Assembly: GCF_000613785.1 (NCBI RefSeq)
Contig: NZ_BAJQ01000022.1
Span: forward strand, 1-42,106
Length of the DNA stretch: 42,106 nt
From: Segatella oulorum JCM 14966
GTDB lineage: Bacteria > Bacteroidota > Bacteroidia > Bacteroidales > Bacteroidaceae
Reading direction: 5' to 3'
How positions within the stretch are numbered: the stretch's first letter is position 1; each line of letters starts with the position of its first letter. Positions 1-7,738 of the stretch are shown here, one piece after another. The notes beneath the pieces were generated by a model, which made no database searches, was not told where the DNA came from, and saw nothing but the letters and a program-made list of their open reading frames with translations. The position numbers and the translations under genes were made by a program.

Positions 1-173
1 TCGTGGAAAAGAATCATTATCAGCATAACTTCTGCCTTTGACATTGTAGAATTTTGATGATATTTTCTTTTCCCAGTAGGTTTTAGCGTATGTTTTAGTG
101 TCATTGCATCAAAAAACTTGCAGAAGTCATCTGCCATACAAAATATTTCAGTAACTTTGTCCTCGGTGATCAT
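1..173 (-). CDS. IS982-family transposase, N-terminal part (cut by window edge)
   Basis: Reading the minus strand from the ATG at 173 gives 57 uninterrupted codons to the left edge. The protein starts MITEDKVTEIFCMADDFC and continues through a KKxxK/R-rich stretch to a hydrophobic MLIMILFH. This is the usual N-terminus of Bacteroidetes IS982 transposases, which move an insertion sequence by DDE chemistry. The catalytic residues would lie beyond the window, so I cannot tell whether the element is intact. The spacing to the next gene and the short repeats at 275-377 suggest an IS or IS remnant placed beyond the 3' end of the barrel gene that stops at 435. Family assignment rests on recall of similar N-termini. 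Confidence 0.7.
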   Translation of the reverse strand, partial: MITEDKVTEIFCMADDFCKFFDAMTLKHTLKPTGKRKYHQNSTMSKAEVMLIMILFH

Positions 174-274
174 AGCGATTTTTGTTTATAACTATTTGTA
201 TATTAGTTCTTTAAAGTTACAACAAATTTCGCTAATCACCAACTTTATAGACACTTATAATTCATCAAACTCAC

Positions 275-377
275 GTTAAATTACATTCGTGCCAAACGAA
301 GTAGATTGAAACCAATGTTAAATTACATTCGTACAAACGAGGCAGATTGGCACCAATGTTGAATGACATTCGTGCAA
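275..377. repeat. Tandem repeat, 2.5 units of 41-42 bp with dyads
   Basis: Units start at 275, 317 and 358; the last is partial and degenerate. Each begins GTTAAATTACATTCGT and ends CCAAT. The first two carry a small dyad, TTCGT followed a few bases later by ACGA. The unit length (42, then 41) matches the 41-bp period of the larger palindrome array at 4897-5088, although the sequences differ. It lies between the IS982 fragment and the 3' end of the barrel gene. The rest of 174-434 shows nothing I can name. Confidence 0.6.
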
Positions 378-434
378 CATGAGGGCGTGCGTCAACAGAA
401 ACGCTGCCTTTTCGGATGTCGCTACAAAGGCCGT

Positions 435-1253
435 TTAACGTGAATAAGGTGTGGATGTATCAGTAGCTGTAAACCACAATCCTAACACGGTTAGGATGGC
501 ACCCCACAAAGTGTTGGTGGTTTGCTCGGAAACGGGCTTGGCAGGGAAATCAACTTTCAGGCCAACCGAAAAGGCTGTGCGCGGCGTTGAGGTGTCATAA
601 TGCAGCAACTGTCCCATGTAAGGCCCGTCGATAAACCGCAAATCGGCACGATGATAGCCACCCAACGCCCAGCGCAGGTCCCAATCCATGGTCAAAGCTA
701 CCGACGTGAAAAGATAGAGATCGAAGCCCACCCGCGGCGCAAATTGCAGCGTGGGGTTGCGCAAGGCATAGTCGACATTGAGCTTGCGCCAATGGTTTTG
801 ATGAAACACACTATAGGTTTTGCTGCCGCTTTGCCCCCAAAAGCTAAATGGGTTGACCATGACATTGCCGCCGATGAAAGGCTGCACGAGCCATTTATTG
901 GGAAGGGGATAGAGCTTTGCGCCGCCGATGAAGTCGAGTCGATGGCTCTTTTTCAGCCCCAAACCGCTACCCAAATTAGTGAGCAATCCCTCGCGACCAT
1001 AGGCCAATCCAGCCGTCAGGGCAATGTGTTTGTTGAGATAATAGTCGCCCATGAGCGTATAAGCCTCCCCTTCGTCGTCGCCAACAGAAATCGATTGTCC
1101 GGCGGGTGAGTCGTCTTCGAGCGTCGTTTTGCTCCAAGTGGCTTGCAACGACCATTGCCGTGGCTTTTTATTTTCGGTTGATTGTGCGGTGGCCAAGGCG
1201 GCAAAAGCACAAGCCAAGACCGTGAGCGAGCATCGTTTGCGACAAGTCGTCAT
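435..1253 (-). CDS. Outer-membrane beta-barrel protein
   Basis: This is a secreted protein of about 272 aa. I chose the ATG at 1253 because it places a clean signal peptide (MTTCRKRCSLTVLACAFAAL, cleavage near ATAQ) at the N-terminus; an in-frame ATG at 1265 adds four residues. The mature part alternates polar and aromatic residues and has many Gly/Tyr/Trp turns, as in small eight-to-ten-strand barrels (lines such as GEAYTLMGDYYLNKHIALTAG). The last barrel-like strand, FSVGLKVDF, is followed by an unusual tail of about 30 residues that does not end in an aromatic residue. The gene begins just after the stop of the phosphoglycerol transferase at 1267, so the two are probably co-transcribed. 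No specific substrate can be inferred. Confidence 0.7.
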   Translation of the reverse strand: MTTCRKRCSLTVLACAFAALATAQSTENKKPRQWSLQATWSKTTLEDDSPAGQSISVGDDEGEAYTLMGDYYLNKHIALTAGLAYGREGLLTNLGSGLGLKKSHRLDFIGGAKLYPLPNKWLVQPFIGGNVMVNPFSFWGQSGSKTYSVFHQNHWRKLNVDYALRNPTLQFAPRVGFDLYLFTSVALTMDWDLRWALGGYHRADLRFIDGPYMGQLLHYDTSTPRTAFSVGLKVDFPAKPVSEQTTNTLWGAILTVLGLWFTATDTSTPYSR

Positions 1254-1266
1254 GTGGTTTTGCAAT

Positions 1267-3339
1267 TTATTTTGCGTTTAAATATAAGTTGACGAATTGG
1301 TAATAGCTCTGCGCTTTCGTAGCCAAAGCTTTGTTGTGCAGCTTTAACAACTGCTCTTCATGGGTTCCATTGGGCAACGCCTTGACACGATATTGGCGGA
1401 TGTTGCGCACAGGCGAGAGCACAGTGAGCGTGTCGTTCTCCAAGTAACCTAAGTCTTGATAGGTGGCCATGAAGGCACGTGGCCGATAAGTGGACGCATA
1501 AATGTTTTGCCCTGCACAATGAACGGTGGTCTTGAGGTGCAGCAAAGCCAGCAACGTGGGCAACACATCAATCTGCGAGCACACCTTTTCCTCGTAGCCG
1601 GGGCGGATGAGTTGCGGCGCATAGACAATGCAAGGAATGTGATATTGGTCAACGGGCAACGATGTTTTGCCTGCACTTGATGCGCAATGGTCGGCAATCA
1701 CCACAAACACTGTGTTGCTGAACCAAGGCTGTTTGGCCGCCGCTTGCAGGAAATGATGAATGGCATAGTCGGTATATTTCACCGCAGCTTCACGACAATG
1801 TGGGTCGCCATCAAATTGAATGCGGCCTTCGGGATAGGTATAAGGGCGGTGATTACTCGTAGTCATGATCTGTGCAAAGAACGGTTCGCCTTGCGTTGCA
1901 TTGCGATTGAACACCGAAAGCGCCTTGTTGAACATATCCTCGTCGGACACTCCCCAAATGTTTGCAAAGTTGATGTCGCGCGGATTGATTTGGCTGCGGT
2001 CAATCACTTCGTAACCGTTATGCGAGAAAAAGTCGCCCATATTGTCGAAATAGCTGTAGCCACCATAGAGATATTGACAACAATAGTCCAACCCTTTCAT
2101 CACCTCGGCAATGGAAAGATTGCCCATGCGGTTGGCTTTGCGCTTAATAATGCTCTCGCCTGCACTCGGCGGAATACACAAAGAGAGTGCCTCAAGCCCA
2201 CGCACCGTGCGATTACCGGTGGCATAAAGGCGGTCGAACACCAAACTCTGCCCCATCAAACGGTCCAAATAGGGCGTGATATGCTGCGTGTTTCCGTAAC
2301 GCGAAAGAAATTCAGCGCTGAGGCTTTCCACCGTGATGAGCACAATGTTGGGACGATTGTTGCCCAACTCATAGCCCACAACCTTGCTGCCTTGGGCATT
2401 CAAGCCCGTTAATCGGCGATAGTTTTCAACGACCGTTTGCCGAGGCAACATCGCATAGAACTGTGCATAGTCGAGCTTGTTGTTGACAAAGGCGTTCACA
2501 AAATCATAGGCACCATTTTGCGAAAGCTGGTCAACATATTGGTTGTCAGTTTGCAAACGGTGCAGGCTGCGGCTCAGAAAATAGCCACCCACCGCCAAAA
2601 GCAGATAGAGCAGGGTGTGAATGGCAAAGAGTTTGCCCGTGTAGAGCTTCGTGAGCTTAAACCGATTGCGGCGCGATTGCAGATAGACGATGCCCACACT
2701 CAGCGCCACAGCCACCACCATCAGCGGCACAATGGCATAGGACTCCATGATGTTGCCTAACACTTCGTGGGTGTAAACCAAATAATCTACGGCGATGAAG
2801 TTGTAGCGAACGCCAAACTCTTGCCAGAAAAAATATTCGCCCATTGACACCACAAGCAGCAGCAACACATAAATGGCCCACGTGAAATAGAGCGAAAAGC
2901 GGCGCCAGGCATCGCGCAACGGCCACACGGCAAAACGCAGACTGAAGCTCACAAACTTCCATGTCAGGAAGATTTTGGCTATCTTAGGCGCCCCGCCACC
3001 GTATTCATCGAAAATAGAATGGAAACCATAAACATAAATCAGACTGCCCAACAGCAACACTTCGATGCACCATCCCACCCAACGGTTGTATTTCAACTCG
3101 TTGAGACCGGGATAGATGACCAGCAGGGGTGCACAGCACAACAGCCCCACACCGAGGTCAGTGGCAAGGCCTATGCCCAACAAACGCAGGGTTTCGCCAA
3201 AACTAAACTGCGCATCTTGCGGTGCAGTGCACATCAAAACCACGCGGAGCAACAAGCCCACGAGCAAATAAAGCTTTAGGAAACGGCTCCCTATTAAAAA
3301 CAAGGGATTACGGTAATTTAGGTTTCTCCTTCTATTCAT
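1267..3339 (-). CDS. LTA synthase family protein (sulfatase-fold phosphoglycerol transferase)
   Basis: This 690-aa inner-membrane enzyme has about five membrane segments in the first 260 residues and then a periplasmic alkaline-phosphatase/sulfatase domain from about 330 to the end. Visible active-site features are NIVLITVESLS (331-341, metal ligand E338), the nucleophile motif NRTVRG (T378), TTSNHRPY (H497) and the metal pair DH (550-551). These match the LTA synthase/OpgB group, which moves phosphoglycerol or phosphoethanolamine head groups onto a glycan or lipid. In a Gram-negative host the acceptor is not teichoic acid but probably a periplasmic glycan or lipid A-type molecule; that is inference. 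The gene is followed closely by a barrel protein gene, and a TAACTTTG -7 box lies just upstream. Confidence 0.87.
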   Translation of the reverse strand: MNRRRNLNYRNPLFLIGSRFLKLYLLVGLLLRVVLMCTAPQDAQFSFGETLRLLGIGLATDLGVGLLCCAPLLVIYPGLNELKYNRWVGWCIEVLLLGSLIYVYGFHSIFDEYGGGAPKIAKIFLTWKFVSFSLRFAVWPLRDAWRRFSLYFTWAIYVLLLLVVSMGEYFFWQEFGVRYNFIAVDYLVYTHEVLGNIMESYAIVPLMVVAVALSVGIVYLQSRRNRFKLTKLYTGKLFAIHTLLYLLLAVGGYFLSRSLHRLQTDNQYVDQLSQNGAYDFVNAFVNNKLDYAQFYAMLPRQTVVENYRRLTGLNAQGSKVVGYELGNNRPNIVLITVESLSAEFLSRYGNTQHITPYLDRLMGQSLVFDRLYATGNRTVRGLEALSLCIPPSAGESIIKRKANRMGNLSIAEVMKGLDYCCQYLYGGYSYFDNMGDFFSHNGYEVIDRSQINPRDINFANIWGVSDEDMFNKALSVFNRNATQGEPFFAQIMTTSNHRPYTYPEGRIQFDGDPHCREAAVKYTDYAIHHFLQAAAKQPWFSNTVFVVIADHCASSAGKTSLPVDQYHIPCIVYAPQLIRPGYEEKVCSQIDVLPTLLALLHLKTTVHCAGQNIYASTYRPRAFMATYQDLGYLENDTLTVLSPVRNIRQYRVKALPNGTHEEQLLKLHNKALATKAQSYYQFVNLYLNAK

Positions 3340-3362
3340 GAGTTCATTTGTTTTCTGCTTTG

Positions 3363-3370
3363 CAAAGTTA
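3363..3370 (-). promoter_or_regulatory. Candidate -7 box (TAACTTTG) for the phosphoglycerol transferase gene
   Basis: The minus strand reads TAACTTTG, matching the Bacteroidota -7 consensus TAnnTTTG, 24 bases before the ATG at 3339. I do not see a good TTTG at the -33 position, so this is a partial match only. Confidence 0.45.
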
Positions 3371-3505
3371 ATGAATTATTTGAGCTAAGCCTTTATTTTA
3401 CGAAAAAACATCAAAAAAATTGGCCTTTTTGTGTCAAGAAGTATCATTTTCAGAGAGAAAACAGCCTATAAACCTTAAACCACATGGTTTTTCGATTGTT
3501 TATGC

Positions 3506-3513
3506 TATTTTTG
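3506..3513 (+). promoter_or_regulatory. Candidate -7 box (TATTTTTG) for the phosphatase-like gene
   Basis: TATTTTTG fits TAnnTTTG. A transcript starting about 7 bases downstream would exclude the upstream in-frame ATG at 3484 and supports the start at 3562, which also begins the signal peptide. No clear -33 box is seen. Confidence 0.45.
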
Positions 3514-3561
3514 CAGCACAGCAAACAGTTTGTAGATGTTAAGAACAACAAAGGAAAACAG

Positions 3562-4857
3562 ATGAGAACGAAAAGAATAGTGCTGCTGATGGTTTGCGGG
3601 CTGATGGCCATTTGCAGCCATGCACAAACCACACGCGCGCAAATGAGCGGTCCGTTTTGCGCCTATGTTCCCCCACAAGTGGCCGACACCCTGCCCGTTC
3701 CCGAAGGCACTGTGCCATTTTATATCTCGCATTATGGCCGGCCTGGCAGCCGTTGGCTCATGTACCAAGCGCAATATGATGGCGTGTTGTCGTTTTTCTT
3801 CAACCCCAACAACCTCACAAAGTTGGGGCGTTCGGTGGCAAAACGCCTGACAAAAGTGGCACAGGCAGCCCATGGAAAGGCCGGTCTGCTCACCCCTTTA
3901 GGCGAGCAACAGCAACGCGAAATCGCACAACGCATGCGGCAAAACTACCCCACAGTGTTTCGCTCTTCGGCCACGGTTCATGTTTATGCGTCGCCTGCCG
4001 AGCGCTGTCAGCAAAGTAAAATGGCCTTCATTGCCGGGTTAAATGCAGCAAATCGTGCACCAATCGCTTTGCTTTTGCACAACGATTCGATAGCTTTTTC
4101 GTGGTTAGCCCCTACGAATGCCGAATTTAAAGCGTGGAAAGCGCGTCCCCACAAGCTACCCACCTTGCCCACAGCCCATTTTCTTACTGCGCTATTTCGC
4201 GACACAACGCAAGTGAATCGAGGAGAACGCTTGATGCACGAATTCTATAAACTGGCTGCCGATATGCAAAATGTGCCGCTGAAAATTCGTTTCGACGATG
4301 CCTTCGATGACGACGAATGGCGGGCCTGTTACGAACAATACAACTGGGGCATGTGGCTGGTTCACGGACAAGCGCCCGACAATCAAGGCGTCGCACAACG
4401 TGTGGTGGCACCCCTGTGGCAACAGATTGTCGACGAGGCTGCTCAAGCGTTGCAAGGCAAAGTGGCGGCCACCTTGCGCTTTGGCCACGACACCTCGCTC
4501 TATCATCTCTTGGCCTTGCTCGGCACAGACAAGCTCTCTGACGAGCATGCGAATGCTTTAGAACAGATTATTCCCATGGCAGCCAATCTGCAAATCGTGT
4601 TTTATTGCCGTCGTGAACAGGTGGGGAAGCCGCTCAGCCCCGACGATGTGTTGGTGAAATTTCTGCTCAACCAGCGCCCCATGCGGTTGTCAAAAGTGGG
4701 TTCGGAGGATGTTGCTCCCGATGGAAAGACGGGCTATTATTACCGGTGGAGTCGTGTGTTGGCCTACGTAGCAAAGCGGTTGGCCGCGGCCAATGCGCAG
4801 GGTCGGTGGGCCATGGCCTACCCTTTGGTGGGCACTGCCGGGCAGTTGCAACACTGA
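3562..4857 (+). CDS. Histidine acid phosphatase-like exported protein with altered catalytic motif
   Basis: The protein is 431 aa from the ATG at 3562, which starts a signal peptide (MRTKRIVLLMVCGLMAICSH, cleaved near HAQ). An upstream in-frame ATG at 3484 adds 26 unlikely residues. The mature protein resembles the clade-2 histidine phosphatases of Bacteroidales (phytase/MINPP-like), which remove phosphate from phosphoesters such as inositol phosphates in the periplasm. The C-terminal proton-donor motif is intact: GHDTSLYHLLALLG, with H309-D310. The N-terminal motif, normally RHGxR, reads SHYGRPGSRW, so the nucleophilic His is replaced by Pro (residue 61, codon CCT at 3742-3744). A single base (CAT versus CCT) separates the two. 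As written, the enzyme should lack phosphatase activity. Ser-Pro-Asp and hydrophobic helices elsewhere look normal and no frameshift is seen. Confidence 0.8.
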   Translation: MRTKRIVLLMVCGLMAICSHAQTTRAQMSGPFCAYVPPQVADTLPVPEGTVPFYISHYGRPGSRWLMYQAQYDGVLSFFFNPNNLTKLGRSVAKRLTKVAQAAHGKAGLLTPLGEQQQREIAQRMRQNYPTVFRSSATVHVYASPAERCQQSKMAFIAGLNAANRAPIALLLHNDSIAFSWLAPTNAEFKAWKARPHKLPTLPTAHFLTALFRDTTQVNRGERLMHEFYKLAADMQNVPLKIRFDDAFDDDEWRACYEQYNWGMWLVHGQAPDNQGVAQRVVAPLWQQIVDEAAQALQGKVAATLRFGHDTSLYHLLALLGTDKLSDEHANALEQIIPMAANLQIVFYCRREQVGKPLSPDDVLVKFLLNQRPMRLSKVGSEDVAPDGKTGYYYRWSRVLAYVAKRLAAANAQGRWAMAYPLVGTAGQLQH

Positions 4858-4896
4858 AACCATCCATAAACGGCACAGCATCGTCGGGAAAACGTT

Positions 4897-5088
4897 GTTC
4901 CCAAGGTTGGGAACGGGTGGATTTCACAAAAACAAGCGTTCCCAAAGTCGGGAACAGCGAAATCTAATAAAAATGGTTGTTCCCGACTTTGGGAACAACT
5001 GAAAACGAAAAAAATGAGCATTCCCGACCTCGGGAACGAGGATTTTTAAGAAAACCAGGTGTTCCCGAGGTCGGGAACACCTGGTTTT
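4897..5088. repeat. Phased array of five 18-bp palindromes, exact 41-bp period
   Basis: Five imperfect palindromes of the form GTTCCCrA..TyGGGAAC begin at 4897, 4938, 4979, 5020 and 5061, exactly 41 bp apart, with four 23-bp spacers. The spacers differ in sequence, but each has an A-tract (4928-4932, 4969-4973, 5010-5014, 5051-5054) in the same phase, just before the next palindrome. The array fills the gap between two convergent genes (3562-4857 and 5230-6108). The regular spacing near four helical turns puts every palindrome on the same face of the DNA. It is too short and too variable for CRISPR repeats, and no cas genes are present. I do not know its function. The remaining bases of the gap (4858-4896 and 5089-5229) show nothing recognisable. 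Confidence 0.85.
5051..5088. terminator. Bidirectional terminator-like hairpin at the last array unit
   Basis: The fifth palindrome is extended on both sides so that 5051-5088 is a near-perfect 38-nt inverted repeat. Arms AAAACCAGGTGTTCCCGA and its complement are separated by only GG, and each arm ends in a run of A or T. Lying between two convergent genes, it could stop transcription from both. Confidence 0.55.
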
Positions 5089-5229
5089 ACATGTAGCATA
5101 ATCCCCATACTCTTGATTTTCCCATCAAAATTTTCCTACTTGTGATGCACTAATCGTGTACACATGTCGCCCACAAAAAGAGGCGCTGTCTGCCCAACTG
5201 CCAAGCGAAGCGATGAGAAAAGAGGGCGG

Positions 5230-6108
5230 TTAATAGGTGAGATGCAGCACCTTTTTCCACTCGTCGTTGGCCTTTATCACCAAATCGCTCTCGGGATCTT
5301 CCTCTTTCTTGGGGAAGAATTTCCCCGTGTAGCAGGTGAGTGTGCGCATCACTACAGGAATTTCTGTAAAGGTGCGCTTTGAAATGACCTCGTTTTTATC
5401 GTTCAGCGCCTCCACTTCGAGCTTGATTGTGCCGCCCTCTGAGGTGCGAGGAAAGGTGTAGAGGTCGTAGGTTGAGGCCTCGGTGTGTGCTGAAGCGGCT
5501 ACCACACGGTCCTCGGTCTGATGGGATTTCACTACGCCTACGCCGTCAACGACATCGAGGGTGCTGCTTCCACCCGTATAACTGAACTTGAGATGGGTGA
5601 CTTCGGCAGGGATAGGGTCTTCGATGGTGAAGGCTATTTTGGAGACACAATGCTCCATCGTTGCCTGAATGTCTACGGCTCCCTCGAGGGTTATCTCACG
5701 CGCAAAAACGTAGGTGTCGGTCACTTTGCCGCCAAACGAAATCTTTCGGAATTCGGTTAACGACGCGTTTTCATGGCCATTATGCCCCACTATCACCAAA
5801 TAATATTTGCCGGCGGGAAGACGGAAACTTAACTTCCCGAAGTCTTTGTCGCTGCTGGTTTGATTAACCGACAACACCTTTTTCCCCGTTCGGTAGGCAG
5901 CTACATGGAGACGCGTGCACACTTCACGGGCAGGTACCACGGCACGACTGAGGGTGTCATAACGCACATGGTCGAAATTCTTGACCAATACGTGCACTTC
6001 ATAGCCTTCGCCTTTGAGTGGTTGCGAGGCGATGTCGGCCTTTTCGCAAGCAGAAAGGGTCAACAACAAGAGAATGGATGTCATCAATAGGTTTACAATA
6101 TGTTTCAT
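5230..6108 (-). CDS. FimB/Mfa2-family fimbrial lipoprotein
   Basis: This 292-aa lipoprotein has a lipobox LSAC with the lipidated Cys at 21, directly after a hydrophobic signal. The body is the two beta-sandwich layout of the FimB/Mfa2 family: a first half with the sequence LPAGKYYLVIVGHNG and a second half ending KKVLHLTY. Known members anchor and terminate fimbriae at the outer membrane of Porphyromonas and relatives. Here no shaft gene is adjacent. The gene stands alone between a palindrome array and a divergent hydrolase, so it may serve fimbrillins encoded elsewhere, such as those at 34729-39338. A TTGG-N19-TATTTTTG promoter lies about 125 bases upstream, giving a long leader. Confidence 0.82.
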   Translation of the reverse strand: MKHIVNLLMTSILLLLTLSACEKADIASQPLKGEGYEVHVLVKNFDHVRYDTLSRAVVPAREVCTRLHVAAYRTGKKVLSVNQTSSDKDFGKLSFRLPAGKYYLVIVGHNGHENASLTEFRKISFGGKVTDTYVFAREITLEGAVDIQATMEHCVSKIAFTIEDPIPAEVTHLKFSYTGGSSTLDVVDGVGVVKSHQTEDRVVAASAHTEASTYDLYTFPRTSEGGTIKLEVEALNDKNEVISKRTFTEIPVVMRTLTCYTGKFFPKKEEDPESDLVIKANDEWKKVLHLTY

Positions 6109-6232
6109 AAGGAATTTATTTGATGTGAGATAATTATTTCGTGTTGTTGTTAATAGTGAAGACCAGCAGCCTTTTTTCGATTGAATGGAGAATGGTTATT
6201 CGTGCAAAAGGCACATGCTGTCTAAGTCGGTT

Positions 6233-6263
6233 CAAAAATAGGAAATAATCAAATATGTTCCAA
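6233..6263 (-). promoter_or_regulatory. Promoter for the FimB/Mfa2-like gene
   Basis: On the minus strand TTGG (6263-6260), 19 bases, then TATTTTTG (6240-6233) matches the Bacteroidota -33/-7 arrangement TTTG-N19-21-TAnnTTTG with one base off at -33. The transcript would carry a leader of about 120 bases before the ATG at 6108. Confidence 0.5.
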
Positions 6264-6354
6264 GTAAAATGCACTCTTTTTGCAAAAATCGGTGTTTTTT
6301 CTGCAAGACAATGTGTTTTTCTATGGATTTTAAAGCCGTTTTGTGTAGAATTTG

Positions 6355-6362
6355 TATTTTTG
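6355..6362 (+). promoter_or_regulatory. Candidate -7 box (TATTTTTG) for the alpha/beta hydrolase gene
   Basis: TATTTTTG fits TAnnTTTG and lies 26 bases before the ATG at 6389. No convincing -33 box is present. Its placement favours the 6389 start over the in-frame ATG at 6269. Confidence 0.4.
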
Positions 6363-6388
6363 TTGGCATCAAAATCAATATACTGACA

Positions 6389-7630
6389 ATGAAAAAATAT
6401 TTGCTTTTAGGGCTGCTTTGTTGCGGTTTGCAGGCAACAATGGCGCAAAGTGCGTTGCAAGGAACATGGACGGGGAAACTGAAAACCAGTGCATTTGAGC
6501 TGACGGTGGTGCTTCATACTACACCAACAGAAGGAAAATCGATGGAATTTACCTTGGATAGTCCCGACCAATACGTGAAGGGAATTCCGATGACAACAGA
6601 CTATCTGTCGGCTGACTCGCTGGCGTTGAGCATTAACCAAATGGATATTCACCTGCAAGGGCATTACCAAGCAGATGAAATCTCAGGCACGTTCCTGCAA
6701 AATCATTTCATTTTTCCACTGAAAATGACGCGCCACGAAGAGAAGATTTCGCGACCACAAACACCGCAACCGCCTTTCCCTTACACGCAACAAAAGGTTG
6801 TTTTCGAGAATAAAAAAGCGGGAGCTTCGTTGGCAGGGACGCTCACCTACCCCGTTAATTTCAAGAAAGGAAAGACGCCTGTGGTGTTGATGGTGACGGG
6901 AAGTGGGCAACAAAACAGAGATGAGGAGGTGTTTGAACACAGACCTTTTGCCGTCATTGCCGACTATTTTGCACGCCATGGCATCGCAACACTGCGTTAC
7001 GACGACCGCAATTTCGGCCAATCAAAAGGGGGAGATGTGGCGCATGCAACGACACAAGACTTCGCACAAGATGCCGAAGCGGGCATTGACTACTTGAGGA
7101 AACGACATGAATTTGGAAAGATTGGCGTGTTGGGACATAGCGAGGGTGGCAACATCGCCTTCATCTTGGGTGCACAGCAGCAAGTGGATTTCATCATTAG
7201 CATGGCCGCTGTGGGCGTGAAAGGGGATGAAGCGCTGACAGAACAAGTGAACAAATGTATGGAAATAGCGGGTGAGAAAACGCGGATGACGGTGGCTGAA
7301 TATCGGAAGCTAAACGTAGGAGGGCATGCACCATGGCTCGATTATTTCTTAGATTACGACCCAACCCGTGACCTTCGCCATACGACTTGCCCTGTTTTTG
7401 CCCTCAATGGTGACAAAGATTGTCAGGTGATTGCGACGCAAAACCTCACGGCCATCAAAGAGAAATTACCTATAAACAAAGCATCGCAAACAAAAATCTA
7501 TCCACAGTTAAACCATCTTTTCCAACATTGTCAGAGTGGATTGCCCGCGGAATATCGACAAACAGCAGAGACTATCGCGCCCGAAGTACTGACGGATATG
7601 GCAAAATGGATTAACGACATTGCAAAATAA
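6389..7630 (+). CDS. Exported alpha/beta hydrolase
   Basis: The 413-aa product starts at 6389, where a signal peptide begins (MKKYLLLGLLCCGLQATMAQ). The in-frame ATG at 6269 would add 40 Cys-rich, unlikely residues. An N-terminal beta-rich segment (about 20-135, QGTWTGKLKTSAFELTVVLH) precedes a serine-hydrolase domain. The domain shows VTGSGQQNRDEE (oxyanion region), the nucleophile elbow GHSEGG, the acid in NGDKDCQV and the catalytic His in LNHLFQ. This organisation is typical of periplasmic esterases or dienelactone-hydrolase-like enzymes in Bacteroidales. The substrate cannot be read from the sequence. The gene converges on the ribosomal operon, with a shared terminator at 7688-7718. Confidence 0.85.
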   Translation: MKKYLLLGLLCCGLQATMAQSALQGTWTGKLKTSAFELTVVLHTTPTEGKSMEFTLDSPDQYVKGIPMTTDYLSADSLALSINQMDIHLQGHYQADEISGTFLQNHFIFPLKMTRHEEKISRPQTPQPPFPYTQQKVVFENKKAGASLAGTLTYPVNFKKGKTPVVLMVTGSGQQNRDEEVFEHRPFAVIADYFARHGIATLRYDDRNFGQSKGGDVAHATTQDFAQDAEAGIDYLRKRHEFGKIGVLGHSEGGNIAFILGAQQQVDFIISMAAVGVKGDEALTEQVNKCMEIAGEKTRMTVAEYRKLNVGGHAPWLDYFLDYDPTRDLRHTTCPVFALNGDKDCQVIATQNLTAIKEKLPINKASQTKIYPQLNHLFQHCQSGLPAEYRQTAETIAPEVLTDMAKWINDIAK

Positions 7631-7687
7631 AGGGTTTTTATGTTGCAGGAATCTATATGGCTTGAGGCACAATGGATGCCCAAAAAG

Positions 7688-7718
7688 AAAAGCGTGACGA
7701 AAAATTCGCCACGCTTTT
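7688..7718. terminator. Bidirectional rho-independent terminator
   Basis: AAAAGCGTG pairs with CACGCTTTT, and inside it CGAA pairs with TTCG across AAA. T-runs lie on both sides, so it can end the hydrolase transcript (+) and the 33-gene ribosomal transcript after rplQ (-). Confidence 0.8.
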
Positions 7719-7738
7719 TCTTTTTATATTGACTAAGC

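Noticed and set aside
479..497. Hairpin ATCCTAAC-ACG-GTTAGGAT as a terminator
   Set aside because: It lies inside the 3' end of the barrel coding sequence and has no T-run; left as a curiosity.
1687..2412. 241-aa plus-strand frame opposite the phosphoglycerol transferase
   Set aside because: Shadow frame; the minus-strand product has all active-site motifs.
4667..5021. Frames across the palindrome array (for example 92 and 67 aa)
   Set aside because: They translate the repeats and carry no recognisable protein features.
4897..5078. CRISPR array
   Set aside because: Repeats are only 18 bp, vary between units and are themselves palindromes; spacers have a shared A-tract; no cas genes are present.
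5230..6108. Complete fimbrial operon around the FimB/Mfa2-like gene
   Set aside because: No shaft or tip gene is adjacent; the fimbrillins of this window lie 28 kb away.
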